Assembly: GCA_028583605.1 (NCBI GenBank)
Contig: CM053336.1
Coordinates: 22,367,004-22,431,003, forward strand
Length of the DNA stretch: 64,000 bases
Direction of reading: 5' to 3'
DNA from: Dastarcus helophoroides
Taxonomy: Eukaryota; Arthropoda; Insecta; Coleoptera; Bothrideridae
Shown: positions 34,115 to 45,400 of the stretch, piece after piece
How the letters are laid out: each line of letters begins with the position of its first letter
Position numbering within the stretch: position 1 is the first letter of the stretch
Translations under genes and position numbers: made by a program
Notes under the pieces: generated by a model
The model's database searches: none
The model's input: the letters and a program-made list of their open reading frames with translations, nothing else
Told to the model about the DNA's origin: nothing

Positions 34115-35675
34115 CTTTTTTGGATTTAAACTAAATATGTATATGAAGCTTTCCTAAAGTTTTATATCACATTTTTACTTTATTAATGAGGAATTAGAAA
34201 CATACAATGAAAAACTAGGATTGTTATGTTGACAGCTGTCAGCTGTCATTTGGTGTCATAGACCACTGCTGCGGTTAATTTGTCATTATTTCATCTGTGA
34301 CACACGCGTTTCCATGAACACAGAATTGAAAAAATAGAACAAAATCACAGTAAAGATAATCCATGCGTTGATCAACGCATCCATGTAAATAAGTAATATT
34401 GCGCATAGGGCGCTTTATTGTTCATGCAGCCACTCTTTGAAACATTTTCACTTTTTCATTTTAGTACGACCTCTCTTTCTTTTTTCTTTAAAGTTTGGTT
34501 TTTAATTTGATAAAGAAGCCGAATATTTGTCTAGAAAGCTTTAACTCCGCATTTCGAAAATAAGTTTACATTTCGGGAGATTTAAATTTAAAATTTATAA
34601 AAACCATCAAGTTTTAGCACGTAATGTTGTGAAAAAAGCCTAGATTTTTAGAAAATCTTGAAATCTGTAAAGAAATTAGAAATCTCATGTTCAACTTTGG
34701 ATTTTTTGATCTGAAATTGCCATAAAAGACAAAATTAAACGAAGTCCAAATTTTGACAAAATTGTTATTATCCATAAAATATATTAATAATAAATACCTA
34801 CAACAAATAAATATTAAGATGTTTGGTATAACCTTAGATATTTCCTTACCGGTTTCGCTTTCCAACTTCATCGCCATTTCCACTTTACATTCAAAATTTA
34901 AAGAAAACACTGAACATTTAAAAAAAAATGCCAAAAGTTTCATTTTAATCTCAATACACTAATTTTAACTTTGAGTATTCAAAATTTTTCTTAAAATTTC
35001 TACCGAAATTTTAAAATCTAGATAAGATCGAAATTTTGAGAGAGATTTGATAAATTAATAAATTTTTTCAAAATTTTATTTTATTTTGCAAATTCTGAAA
35101 TGATAATTTATTTTTAAGATTTTCTACTTCACTCTCATTAATGTTGACTCCATTTTTTCGATATTTAATTATCATTTTTTAAATTTGGTAAAACTTTACA
35201 CTATTGCCTCAGTTATTTGAAGGATTGAAGAGAAATGTGCATTTTATAGGCAAAAAATTGCCACCCACTTTTTTCGCTTCTCTGAGTAAGTAAGTAGCAA
35301 ATGAATTGAGGAGACAATAATTTACCAGTGTTTCTTTCTTTTTATATTTTAAAATTGAAAAAATTCCCACAATTTCTTAGCCTGGTGCTTCGGTCCTGAA
35401 AAAAAATCTCACCGTTATTGCATAGAAATAAAAATGATTGATAGCTGATATGTATGAGCGTCACCTGCTTCGCGTTGATCAGTTACTTTCTATTAATCAT
35501 TTGTTCACATAAACTTGTCACTTCGTCAATAACATTTTCTATGGTTCCTGACTAAATATTTTGTGTTTTGGCCATAGATATCTAAACGCCAAAATTAATC
35601 GAGTGTTAGGTTATGCGAAATTCGTTATTTTCTTACCGGTGAGAAAACAAAGACATCATTTTATTTGATCTAATA
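34115..35675. promoter_or_regulatory. Divergent region between APH-1 and CSE1
   Basis: The interval should contain both promoters. Visible words are GACAGCTGTCAGCTGTC (about 34231-34247) and the perfect 18-bp palindrome ATGCGTTGATCAACGCAT (34363-34380), both nearer APH-1. No clear TATA box was seen. The middle (about 34480-35200) is AT-rich quasi-repeat DNA. Confidence 0.45.
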
Positions 35676-35731
35676 GTAAGTTCTATCAAAAATTATCTTG
35701 AACATGATTTAACAAATCTTTCTTGTTACAG
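35676..35731 (+). other. Probable 56-nt intron in the CSE1 5' UTR
   Basis: ATA|GTAAGTT and TTCTTGTTACAG| bound a 56-nt interval, the same size as other short introns here. It ends 20 nt before the CSE1 start codon. An alternative donor, CCG|GTGAGA, is at 35639. Confidence 0.55.
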
Positions 35732-35751
35732 ACGAACATCTGCCTTATACA

Positions 35752-38661
35752 ATGGAAATATCAGAGGAAAACATTCAAACCCTAAGCAGATATCTTCAGC
35801 AAACCCTCAGCCCTGATGTGAACGTTAGAAGACCGGCTGAGAAATTTTTGGAAGGTATTGAGGTAAATCAGAACTACCCGTTATTGCTGTTAAACTTGGT
35901 AAGCAAACCGGAGATTGACATGAATATTCGAATATCGGGATCTATCGCCTTCAAAAACTATATTAAGCGAAATTGGAACACAGAAGAAGACAAAGTGGAT
36001 AGGATACATGAGAGTGATCGCGTTGCAATTAAGGGTTTTATAGTGACGCTCATGTTGAACTCTCCAGAAGCTATACAGAAGCAACTGAGTGACGCCATCA
36101 GTATAATTGGTAAAACTGACTTCCCATTGAAATGGCCGGAGCTCATTGTGGAGATGGTGGATAAGTTTTCCACTGGAGACTTCCACGTTATCAATGGGAT
36201 TTTGAGGACTGGACACTCACTCTTTAAGAAGTACAGATATGAGTTTAAGTCAAATGAGCTCTGGACCGAGATCAAATACGTTCTGGAGAAACTCGCCAAG
36301 CCACTGACAGATCTACTGGTGGCCACTGTAGGATTGGCAGAGACGCACGCTGGCAATGTGGAAGCACTGAAGGTCATCTACAACTCGCTAATGCTGATTT
36401 GCAAGGTGTTCTACTCTTTGAATTTCCAAGATTTACCTGAGTTTTTTGAGGATAACATGCAGACATGGATGTCATATTTCCACACGTTGCTAGTCGCCGA
36501 TGTCCCAAGCTTGAAAACCAGTAGGGAAGAAGAAGCCGGAATAATGGAGCAGTTGAAGTCGCAGATTTGCGACAATGTGGCTTTGTACGCCCAGAAGTAC
36601 GATGAGGAGTTCCAGCCGTATTTGCCCCAGTTTGTCACCGATGTCTGGAACTTGCTGGTCAACACGAGCTTGGAACCCAAGTATGATTTGTTGGTTTCGA
36701 ATGCTTTGCAGTTTCTATCAACAGTAGCCGAGAGATCCCACTACAGAAAGCTCTTCGAGGACCCTAGCGTATTGAGTAACATTTGCGAAAAGGTTATCAT
36801 ACCAAATATGGAGTTCAGGGTGTCTGATGAAGAATTATTTGAGGATAATCCAGAAGAGTACACTAGGAGAGACATTGAGGGATCTGACATCGACACAAGG
36901 AGAAGAGCGGCGTGTGATCTAGTTAGCACGTTGAGTCAGAACTTTGAGAAGCAAATCATGGACATATTTGGACAATATTTGCAAATCATGTTGACGAAGT
37001 ACGCCGCGAACCCAAAGGAAAACTGGAGGAGTAAAGATGCTGCCATCTATTTGGTCACCTCTTTAGTCAGCAGGGGGTCGACACAGCGCCACGGGGTAAC
37101 GCAGACTAGCCAGCTAGTTTCCCTGCCGCAGTTCTACCAACAGCAGATTTTACCAGAACTGGAACGTCCTGATGTAAATGAACTGCCAGTTTTGAAGGCC
37201 GATGCTATCAAGTACGTAATTATATTCCGCTCCGTGCTTCCACCTGAGGTCGTCTTGAGCTCGTTCCCGTATTTAATCAAGCATATGCTTAGCGAGAGTG
37301 CCGTCGTGCATACTTACGCAGCGTGCGCGCTGGAGAAAATTCTCGTAATGAAAAATAGTTCTAACGAGCCCATGGTTCGGAGCGTCCAGTTGGAGCCGAT
37401 GGCTGGCGAGATTTTAACTAATCTTTTCATCATATTGGACAAACCAGTGTCTGAGGAAAATGAGTATGCTATGAAGGCGCTAATGAGAACGTTTTCCACC
37501 CTTCAGGAGCGCGTCATACCGTATCTGAATGTCAGCCTACCCAAAATAACGGAGAAGCTGCAGATGGTGGCTAAAAACCCCTCACGGCCGCACTTTAACC
37601 ATTACCTCTTTGAAACGTTATCTTTGGCCATCAGAATCATCTGCAAGGCGGATGCCACGGCTGTGAAATCGTTCGAAGGGATTCTCTTCCCAATATTTCA
37701 GGGCATCCTCCAACAAGATATTCAAGAGTTTATACCATACGTGTTCCAAATTATCTCCCTTCTTATGGAATTTTCCAAACCTGGGGAAATACCCGATGAT
37801 TACATGCAGCTGCTGCCGTGTTTACTGGCCCCAGTACTATGGGAGCGATTGGCCAACATCAATCCACTTGTGAGGTTGCTTTCTGCCTTTTGTGCGCTGG
37901 CGCCGGGTCAGATAATCGCTCAGGACAAACTAGGCGGGTTCCTAGGGGTATTCCAGAAGTTAATAGCCTCGAAATCCAACGACCACGAAGGTTTTCACCT
38001 CATCAAAAGTATGATTACGCATCTTCCGCCCCAGGCATTGGCCCCATACAACAAGCAGATCTTCTTCCTCCTTTTTCAGCGCCTCTCCTCGAGCAAAACC
38101 ACGAAATTCGTCATCAATCTAATCGTCTTTTTTTGCGCTTTCGCCGTGAGATACTCCTCTAATGACCTCGTTTCAACAGTGGATGGTATCCAACCGCAGA
38201 TGTTCGGCATGGTCTTGGAGAAACTGTTCGTTCCGGATCTGCAAAAAATCGCGGGGGTTTGCGACCGCAAAATAACGGCGTGTGGGGTAGCCAAACTCCT
38301 CTGTGAATCCCGAGAGCTTTACAGTGGGGCGTACAAGAAGTGGTGGCCGCAACTTTTCGAGGCGCTGATTAGCTTCTTTGAGAAGCCGGTGGATGACAGC
38401 ACGCTTCCCGATGATCATTTCATCGAGATTGATGATACCCCGACTTTCCAGACGACCAGTGCCAGGTTGAATTTCGCGGGCACTACCAAAGTGGACCCTC
38501 TTAAGGATGTTTCGGAGCCGAGGCAGTTTTTGGTGCAGAGTTTGGCTAGTTTGAGTGGGTCACAGCCGGGGTTGTTGCCACCCTTGATCGCAGCTGTAAG
38601 CCAACCTTCTCAGAACGTTCTGCAAGGATATTTGTCCAAGTTCGGAGTACAACTGACCTAA
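35752..38661 (+). CDS. CSE1L: Exportin-2 (CSE1/CAS), importin-alpha re-exporter
   Basis: Exportin-2 is an importin-beta-family HEAT-repeat protein that, with RanGTP, returns importin-alpha from nucleus to cytoplasm. The coding sequence is one open exon of 969 aa, nearly the length of human CSE1L (971). The N-terminal importin-beta domain includes [20 protein letters not shown] and [17 protein letters not shown] (about residues 25-80). It is followed by [17 protein letters not shown]. The central Cse1 region includes [13 protein letters not shown] and [20 protein letters not shown], a highly conserved stretch. The C-terminal CAS domain ends [11 protein letters not shown]. The start lies in good context just after a probable 5' UTR intron. 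Poly(A) signal AATAAA is at 38737-38742. Codon use is more GC-rich than the surrounding DNA. No internal stop or frameshift is visible. Confidence 0.98.
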   Translation: MEISEENIQTLSRYLQQTLSPDVNVRRPAEKFLEGIEVNQNYPLLLLNLVSKPEIDMNIRISGSIAFKNYIKRNWNTEEDKVDRIHESDRVAIKGFIVTLMLNSPEAIQKQLSDAISIIGKTDFPLKWPELIVEMVDKFSTGDFHVINGILRTGHSLFKKYRYEFKSNELWTEIKYVLEKLAKPLTDLLVATVGLAETHAGNVEALKVIYNSLMLICKVFYSLNFQDLPEFFEDNMQTWMSYFHTLLVADVPSLKTSREEEAGIMEQLKSQICDNVALYAQKYDEEFQPYLPQFVTDVWNLLVNTSLEPKYDLLVSNALQFLSTVAERSHYRKLFEDPSVLSNICEKVIIPNMEFRVSDEELFEDNPEEYTRRDIEGSDIDTRRRAACDLVSTLSQNFEKQIMDIFGQYLQIMLTKYAANPKENWRSKDAAIYLVTSLVSRGSTQRHGVTQTSQLVSLPQFYQQQILPELERPDVNELPVLKADAIKYVIIFRSVLPPEVVLSSFPYLIKHMLSESAVVHTYAACALEKILVMKNSSNEPMVRSVQLEPMAGEILTNLFIILDKPVSEENEYAMKALMRTFSTLQERVIPYLNVSLPKITEKLQMVAKNPSRPHFNHYLFETLSLAIRIICKADATAVKSFEGILFPIFQGILQQDIQEFIPYVFQIISLLMEFSKPGEIPDDYMQLLPCLLAPVLWERLANINPLVRLLSAFCALAPGQIIAQDKLGGFLGVFQKLIASKSNDHEGFHLIKSMITHLPPQALAPYNKQIFFLLFQRLSSSKTTKFVINLIVFFCAFAVRYSSNDLVSTVDGIQPQMFGMVLEKLFVPDLQKIAGVCDRKITACGVAKLLCESRELYSGAYKKWWPQLFEALISFFEKPVDDSTLPDDHFIEIDDTPTFQTTSARLNFAGTTKVDPLKDVSEPRQFLVQSLASLSGSQPGLLPPLIAAVSQPSQNVLQGYLSKFGVQLT

Positions 38662-38879
38662 TCGCATCCCTTATATTTAATTTTTTACGTAACCTTTTAG
38701 TTAATTAAACCTAAGTGTGTACAATTTGTTTTGAACAATAAATATATTTAGTTAAGACGTGATTTTATTGTAAATTTTGCAAGTAAATTTGGGTGAATTA
38801 TAAGATCTGAAAGGATCATAAAAAAATAAGCTTATGAGAGAAAAAGTTTTTCATTGACATTAATATTTTATTAAAGATA

Positions 38880-39115
38880 TACTTGTCTTTTCCACATAAT
38901 CTCACTTCACTTGTACACTTTGTCGCGCTGCTCAAGCTTCTTCACCCCTCTGCATGGAAGTCTGCTGCCTAGGCATTAAACCAGTTACTAACGCCACTCT
39001 TAAGTTTATTGACCTTTTAAAATCCTTGTCCATCCAGCAATGGGGAAATAGTTGCTTGGTGTAAGGTCGGGACTACACAGAGGCTGATTAGAAAGTTCCC
39101 AAAGGGGAGATTCAA
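38880..39115 (-). mobile_element. Mariner transposase 3' relic
   Basis: On the minus strand, broken frames read LCSPDLTPSNYFPI, equivalent to the mariner SPDLAPxDYxLFP segment. They continue to ADFHAEGVKKLEQRDKVYK, equivalent to the C-terminal FYxEGIxxLxKRWxKC stretch. Only the last quarter of the transposase remains, with several frame changes and no recognised terminal repeat. Confidence 0.65.
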
Positions 39116-39644
39116 CATTTCTTGGGAAATGTGAATTTCTACTACTTCGAAATGTGGAGTTTAGAATTTCGAAATAAGTATAATTTATTAAAAAATATAT
39201 TTTTTGAAATTTAAAGCTTTATCTCGAAATTGGGATTTATTCTCACATCTAAGTTGAAATTGAAATCGCTAATTTAAACATGAGAACTTCGAGAGAAAAA
39301 ATAAATATTCCACTGCACTGTTGAAATTTTGAAATAAAAATGGAAAGTTTTATAAATCCAAATTTTAAGAATTTTTTTCTTTCATAAATTATGAGTTTAT
39401 TTTTTTTTTTTCGAAATAGGAATTTATTCCTTAAAGAGAGAGTTCAGATTTGCAATTTAATTTTTTCTTTAAAATTGACTTACTCGAAATGTAATTTTTT
39501 GATCTAGTTTTTCAAAAGTTCGACCTCAGTCTGAAGACTTCGAACCCTTTCTCAAAGTTTCGTTTTAAAATTCAGTTATATAAAATAATTTTAAATTTTT
39601 TTCTTGTTTGGACTTGTTTTTCTCAAAATTAGTGTTTTACGAAT

Positions 39645-39790
39645 TCCTTGTTCTTGTCTTGCTTTTTCTTGTTCTTGCTGCAAGAGCAAGACACGAAATT
39701 TGTAAGCAAGAACAAGAGAAGATAAGAATAACTTTTAGCAAGAGCAAGATTTCTTGTTAAAAAATTAGCAAGAAGCAAGGTTTCTTGTTT
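39645..39790. repeat. TTCTTGTCTTGC / GCAAGAACAAGA palindromic cluster
   Basis: Tandem variants of TTCTTGTTCTTGC are followed by variants of GCAAGAGCAAGA, turning over at CTTGCTGCAAG (about 39675-39685). The result is a long imperfect hairpin of short repeat units. Confidence 0.8.
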
Positions 39791-40854
39791 TTTTCAAAAC
39801 TTTCTTAAAATAAGCTCTAGAACAACGTTTTTAAACCTTTAAATACACAATTGCTTTACAAGTAATAAATTCTGGCGCCTCGCTGAAATTAAAATTTGGA
39901 AAAAATAGAAATTACAGACAACATTAAAATTAAAAGAAAATGTGCAATGTTGAGTTTTTTCTTAAAATGACACTATCTAAGTATCCGAAATTTAAGAAAA
40001 AATTTAATGTGTCCCTAAATTTTCATTGTTTTTCGTAGAAATTTTGAGTTTTCCTAACTTTTTATTTTATTCCTTTAAATTCCATTTTCATTTGGATATT
40101 TGGATTTTTTCCTGAAATGATAATTTTAACCACAAAATTTTGACTTTAACTCAATTTTTTATAAATATTTTGACCCTAATAGCAAAATATTTCTCCACTT
40201 AAGTTAGCTCTATTTCAATTTAATATTGAAACTTGAAATTTTATCTCAAGGGTTCGAATTTAGACCGAAAAGTCCGGAATATATCTTTTTTTAAAAAGGA
40301 ATTTTGAAAACAAGTTCGAAAATTTAAATTTAAGGTCGACTTTTAAGTGAAAAATTCAGTATAACCACAAATAAAAATTCAGAATTTAAGAAAAAGTTAA
40401 ACATTTTTGAAAACACTCCAATTTTTCCCAAAATATTAAAATTTGCAGTTTCATTGTAAAATTTTTAAATTTTGCTAAAGCATTTCAAATTTTCCACAAA
40501 TTTTTATTTTTTCCTGAAATGAAACAAGATAGATATTCCAGGAAAAAAACACGAATTATTATGAAAACAATGTTTTTAATTTGGAGCGTTTTTTTAAATA
40601 TCAATTTATTTTCTCGAAATTTTCAGTCTAAATTTAAAACTTAGATTATTTTGTAATTTCATTTTTTTCCGAAATTTCGATTTTTATTTCAAAATTTAGA
40701 TTTTTTTGTAAATTTTGGGTGGGTTTTCGTTTTAAAAGGCAACATCCCTAATTTGTTGTTTTGTTTTTACATCTTTTATACATGGGGTATTTTTTAAACC
40801 CATCGTGTCGCATTTTATTCTGAATGTGTTTTGTTGTTGCTCATGCGCAAAACA

Positions 40855-41010
40855 AACAAACCAAACGATCAAGAAAAAGCAAGATTCTTGCTAGCAAGAC
40901 AAGAATCAAACCAGCAAAAAATTGGCAAGACAAGAAGTAAAACAGCTTCTTGTCTTGCTAAGCAAGACAAGAATTTAGATAGCAAGACAAGAAATCTCGC
41001 TTTGTGCATC
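40855..41010. repeat. AGCAAGACAAGAA repeat cluster
   Basis: There are at least five variants of GCAAGACAAGAA and an opposite-strand TTCTTGTCTTGCT (about 40940-40960) immediately followed by AAGCAAGACAAGAA. The units are those of the cluster at 39645-39790, 1.2 kb away, with quasi-repeat DNA between them. The two clusters may be the ends of one element. Confidence 0.8.
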
Positions 41011-41349
41011 ACTACTCAAAATTCCTTGTTTAAGCTCGAAAATATGGAAACAATTTAGTTTTTTCTCTAAATTTCAACTTTCTGCAATGTTTGTTTTAAG
41101 CTTTATAATTAACTGAAAAAAGTTTTGAATTCGAAATAGAATTTTGAGTTTCATTTCAAAAGCGTTCTATAAATTTTGAGTGTTTTTCTTAAATTGAATT
41201 TTTTCTAAAAATTGCCAGTTTAAAATTGAGGCATAGTCGAATTTTAAAATTTTTGCTCTGTATAAAAATTCTATTTTTAAAATTTCAAGTTTGAACTCGA
41301 AAATTTTCTTTACAAGACTTAAATTTTTGTTAAACTTTGATTATAAATT

Positions 41350-41503
41350 ATGGATATATTAGCAGCATGTTTTTCCAAAATCTTAATTTTTTTGCTTATT
41401 CTGGCAAATTTTGAACTGGGATGGACCAAACTGATGAAAGCAAATAAAGTTAAAACCAGCGATTGCTTTAATTTGCCCTTTGTGACAAACATATTTTTCG
41501 ATA
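41350..41503 (+). other. Possible first exon of a secreted or membrane protein
   Basis: An ATG opens MDILAACFSKILIFLLILANFE, a typical signal-peptide shape. The frame continues through TSDCFNLPFVTNIFFD to GATA|GTAAGTT, a near-consensus splice donor in phase 1. Composition is less skewed than that of neighbouring quasi-repeat DNA. No convincing second exon was recognised; several in-phase acceptors downstream lead to stops within a few codons. It may be a short-peptide gene, the start of a decayed gene, or chance. Confidence 0.35.
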
Positions 41504-42434
41504 GTAAGTTGTTATTTCAATTAAAGCACACTTATTTGGGCTTTTAACATACATTTTAAACCTTTTATTACGGGTTACTTTTAAGATTACAGTGCTCCAA
41601 ATACGGCGTTTTAAATAAATTTTGCATCCAGAGTTCTTCATATGTAACTCGAATTTAAGAACGTATGAATACGTTTTTCAGTATCAAAATGTTGGTGTTA
41701 CTAACACAAAGAAAAATAGTATTATTTTAAAGAAAATATTAAAACACATCCCTTATAAACAAAAGTCAAATGTGATATCTTAAAAAATGAACACATACCC
41801 TCCCTATAATTGGCGAGTCACTTTTTCAGGTTTGTACAAGTTTGTTTACCATAAAAATATAGCAACGTAATCATATGGTTGCAGTAATATACGCGCTTAC
41901 AAAACACATATTTACCTTTTTCGTCTTTTAACTCGGTAGACGTCAACCGAAAATAAGTTCTTCAGTCACAGAACCCATATATACAAAAACGTTTACATAT
42001 GTTCCTAGTAACGAAAGGGTTAAGCCTTGACCTCACAGCCTTACAGGTAAGGATAAATTGTAATTAAATGAATAAAATCAAATAAATACACTTTTATTTT
42101 GTAAATTTACGTAGTACATCAGCTTCAAGGACATTTCCTACAAGTAAATATTTCTATATTTATTATCTTGCATCTAAATTTCAGTGTATTACAACAGAAT
42201 TGAAAATCCAAGACATGACTGCCAATAAAACTTCCTAAACTGCATTCTGTTAGGAAATTTTATGCTATAGTACTATTTCGCAATTACTATAATGATCAAC
42301 ACAGAATATTTATGTCTGGGTTAATTATTAAGTACATTTTACTTTTAGAAAATGTCAAGTTTAAATTTTACCGCCTATTTCTATTCTACACTTAGAAGAC
42401 ACCTCAAAGATAAAAAAAATTGGGAAACATTATT

Positions 42435-45400
42435 TTAACCGTATAAACAACCAGGGAATTCTTGATCTGACAAATCGTCATTATCATGATCCGATTCAGG
42501 ATCCTTACGCTTTCGGCTGTACGCTCTTTTACTTGTTGTCGGTAACACATCACTCTCTCCATGTACTAAGGAATTTCTGTATAATAATAACGGCTGCCAG
42601 TCTTCACCTCTGCTGCTAGGCATTCCTAAAAAAACCAATAATTTGAAAACGCCTAATTTATATAAAACAAATTTTAAAATGTCTGGTTTATTTTACGAAT
42701 ATTGGCATTGATGCTCAAAATTTCGACTTTTTAATCAAATCAGAAAATTTGCTTGAATTTTATAATTTCTGGATAAAAATTTGAGTTCAAAGTCGAAAAG
42801 TTAAAAATTGTAACTCGACATTTTGAGAAAAGTTTAAATTTTGAAAAAATTAAACATCAAACATCCACAAATTTTAAACTTCCACTTAAAATTTCGAATG
42901 TTTTAAAATATGTTTTTTGGTTTAACATTTCGACTTATTCTAAAAATCTGAATTTACGGTTGAAGTTTCGAAAGTGAACGTCTAAATTTTAAAAATAAAA
43001 GTTAAATACTTAAATTGAAAATTAAAATTTAGAAAAAAATATCAATATTTCCAGTTTACAAACAGAACCATAAGCAAAAAAAATTAAAACCTATAGTTGG
43101 GCAATAAGCAAAAGTTTAATTAACACCAAACGAAAATTCGAATTAAAAAAGTTAAAATTGTAAGTTTGTAATGAAATATGAAAACAAAAAACCTGCGAGA
43201 GTCGAAAATTTCAGTTTACAGGTGAAATTGTGAGGAAAGAATTAAAATTTTGATGTTGAAGAGAAAGTAATATAATTTAACTGGTAATATCATCCTGAGT
43301 CTACATTTAAAATGCAAACTAGAAAAGTTCATAAAAATCAAAATAGTGCATGTAAAATAAAAAAAAGTAGCCGCTAAGTTTGCGTTAAAGGCGTAATTTT
43401 GAAAAAAAACTTAAATTTCGATGTTGGTGCAATATTGAGAAACAAAATAGAATTTCAAGTTGAAATCTTAAAAAAAAATGACGTTTGTAGTTTTTTTTTT
43501 CATTAGATACTAACCTGTGTGGATTCGTCGGTCTAGGAAAGCTAAAACAACTCTTTTATCCTGCTTTAACAGTTTATTTGTGAACTCTGTGAGAATCTCC
43601 AAAAAAGAAATATTTGGCGGAGGGCCGGTTGGATCGTCAGATGAGTCTGCACCACTCACGGCAAACAGAATTCCTCCTCGATGCAACGCCGTTATAGCCT
43701 CTCGATTCTTAACTGCATCCAGTCCAAAAGACAAAGCGAAACGCTTAGCCAATTCCTAAACATAAAATAATGATGGTTGAACATTTTTCCCTTTACTGTG
43801 CATTGTAATGTTAATGTGTTTTAATTTTCCTAGATTTTCGTTGTCTGTGTTAAGTTAGCTAATCTACAATAAAGGTTACGGAGTGCTGAAGCACATTTTT
43901 TAATTTTGAGTTCAGATTTGATTTTTTACTGAAATGTTATAATTTAAATCTCTTATTTTCGTTAATTTGAATTTTAATGTTGAAATTTCGCCTATTTACT
44001 CAAAACGACGACATTATTTTCTATCCTAACTTATAGCAGTTTCGAAAAAAATTCGAAATCTTAAATTTCAAAATAAATTTCCAGGCTTTTTAATGTCAAC
44101 TTTTTGTCGAAACGTTCCAGTTTAAACTTGACATTTTTTATGCGATTTCAAAATTAAAATTTGAACATTTTACTTTGTTTCAAAAAAGAAATCGAAGTTT
44201 CAAATCTTTTTAATTCTAAAAAATTTAAACAAAACTTCTTAAAGATTAATTTTCTCAAATAGACCTCAGTTATACGATTTTGCGTAAGCGATTTTCTAAG
44301 GAAGAAGTGACAAACGATCGACTTAAAACTGAAACTCACAGGTCTTAACCAATAACAGCACGAAATCAAATCAAATTTCTTTAAAAACTGAATTCAAAAT
44401 TGCCAATTTAAAGTCAAAATTAGAAAAGCAATAAAAATAAATAAATTACGAGGCTACATCCTAATTTTCAATCTTTTCCCCGAAATATCGAAATAAACGT
44501 AGATATTCTGAGATTAAAGCTGAATTTTTTTCAAGCTTCAACCAGAAATATCGACTGAAAATCGGAACTTTTTTTTAGTGAAATAGTATGGCGTGTGACC
44601 CCTTGCTGAAAAGATTGTTTTGCTTTCAAGCGCACTATTTGTTTTGTAATTATCAAAAATAAGAAAAAAATTATAAAATTGGAAATTTTAAAAGTAAGAT
44701 TTAATGTTAAAAAGGTTCTAAATATCCACAATTTTTTAAAATAAAATTTGCCAGATTTTCAACTGGTTTTTGTATTTTTTTCCCTAAAGTAAGAGAGAAA
44801 AAAACACCCAACTATTATTTTTTTTTTCAAATAACAAGGTTAGTCTTGTGAGCCCCCATTAAGATTTAGCATTCAGCAAACACTAATTAATTTTTGTTTA
44901 TGAAGCCAGTGTTTAATCTAGTGATACTTTAGCGCAATTTTTCCTTTTCCTTGCTTAACTATATTTACTATAAAGCATCCCATAATCGACGTTCAATCGA
45001 GATTTCATTGTATCGACATAAATTAGTTCACAATAGTACAAGAACAGTCAATCTTTAATTTTTCATGCAGATATTTTTCTTTAGAATAAATGAACATTAC
45101 TTTATACATTTCGTACCTTCAGTGCAAAGAAATCTTCATTTTGTCTCATATTTCTCCCTGATGTAGATTTATGCAACTCTTGAAACATCATGTTTAAACT
45201 CAGGCACATGGTAAGGGCGCAGTTAACTTTATTAATTTCGCGCGCTTTGCTCACTGTTGTCTTAATAATATCCCCATACTCATTGTAGTACTTGACATAA
45301 TGTTTGAAGACATCGGCTGCGCTCTTGGTTGGCATAATATTGTAAACTATAAGCTTACAGTATGCTGCCAAGAAATTCCTTCGTTTGTGTAACTCCTCAA

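Larger units (their letters stand above)
38662..42434. other. Intergenic DNA between CSE1 and STAG
   Basis: The interval holds the CSE1 3' UTR, a mariner relic (38880-39115), quasi-repeat DNA and two CAAG-rich palindromic repeat clusters (39645-39790 and 40855-41010). It also holds a possible secreted-peptide exon (41350-41503). A minus-strand AATAAA candidate for STAG is at 42159-42164. Confidence 0.6.

Noticed and set aside
35890..36377. Antisense open frames in CSE1
   Set aside because: Shadows of a long conserved coding exon on the other strand.
37818..38162. Second-frame open segment in CSE1
   Set aside because: Overlaps conserved exportin-2 coding; no family resemblance of its own.
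43517..43759. Plus-strand open frame opposite STAG exon 9
   Set aside because: Mirror of the conserved coding exon.
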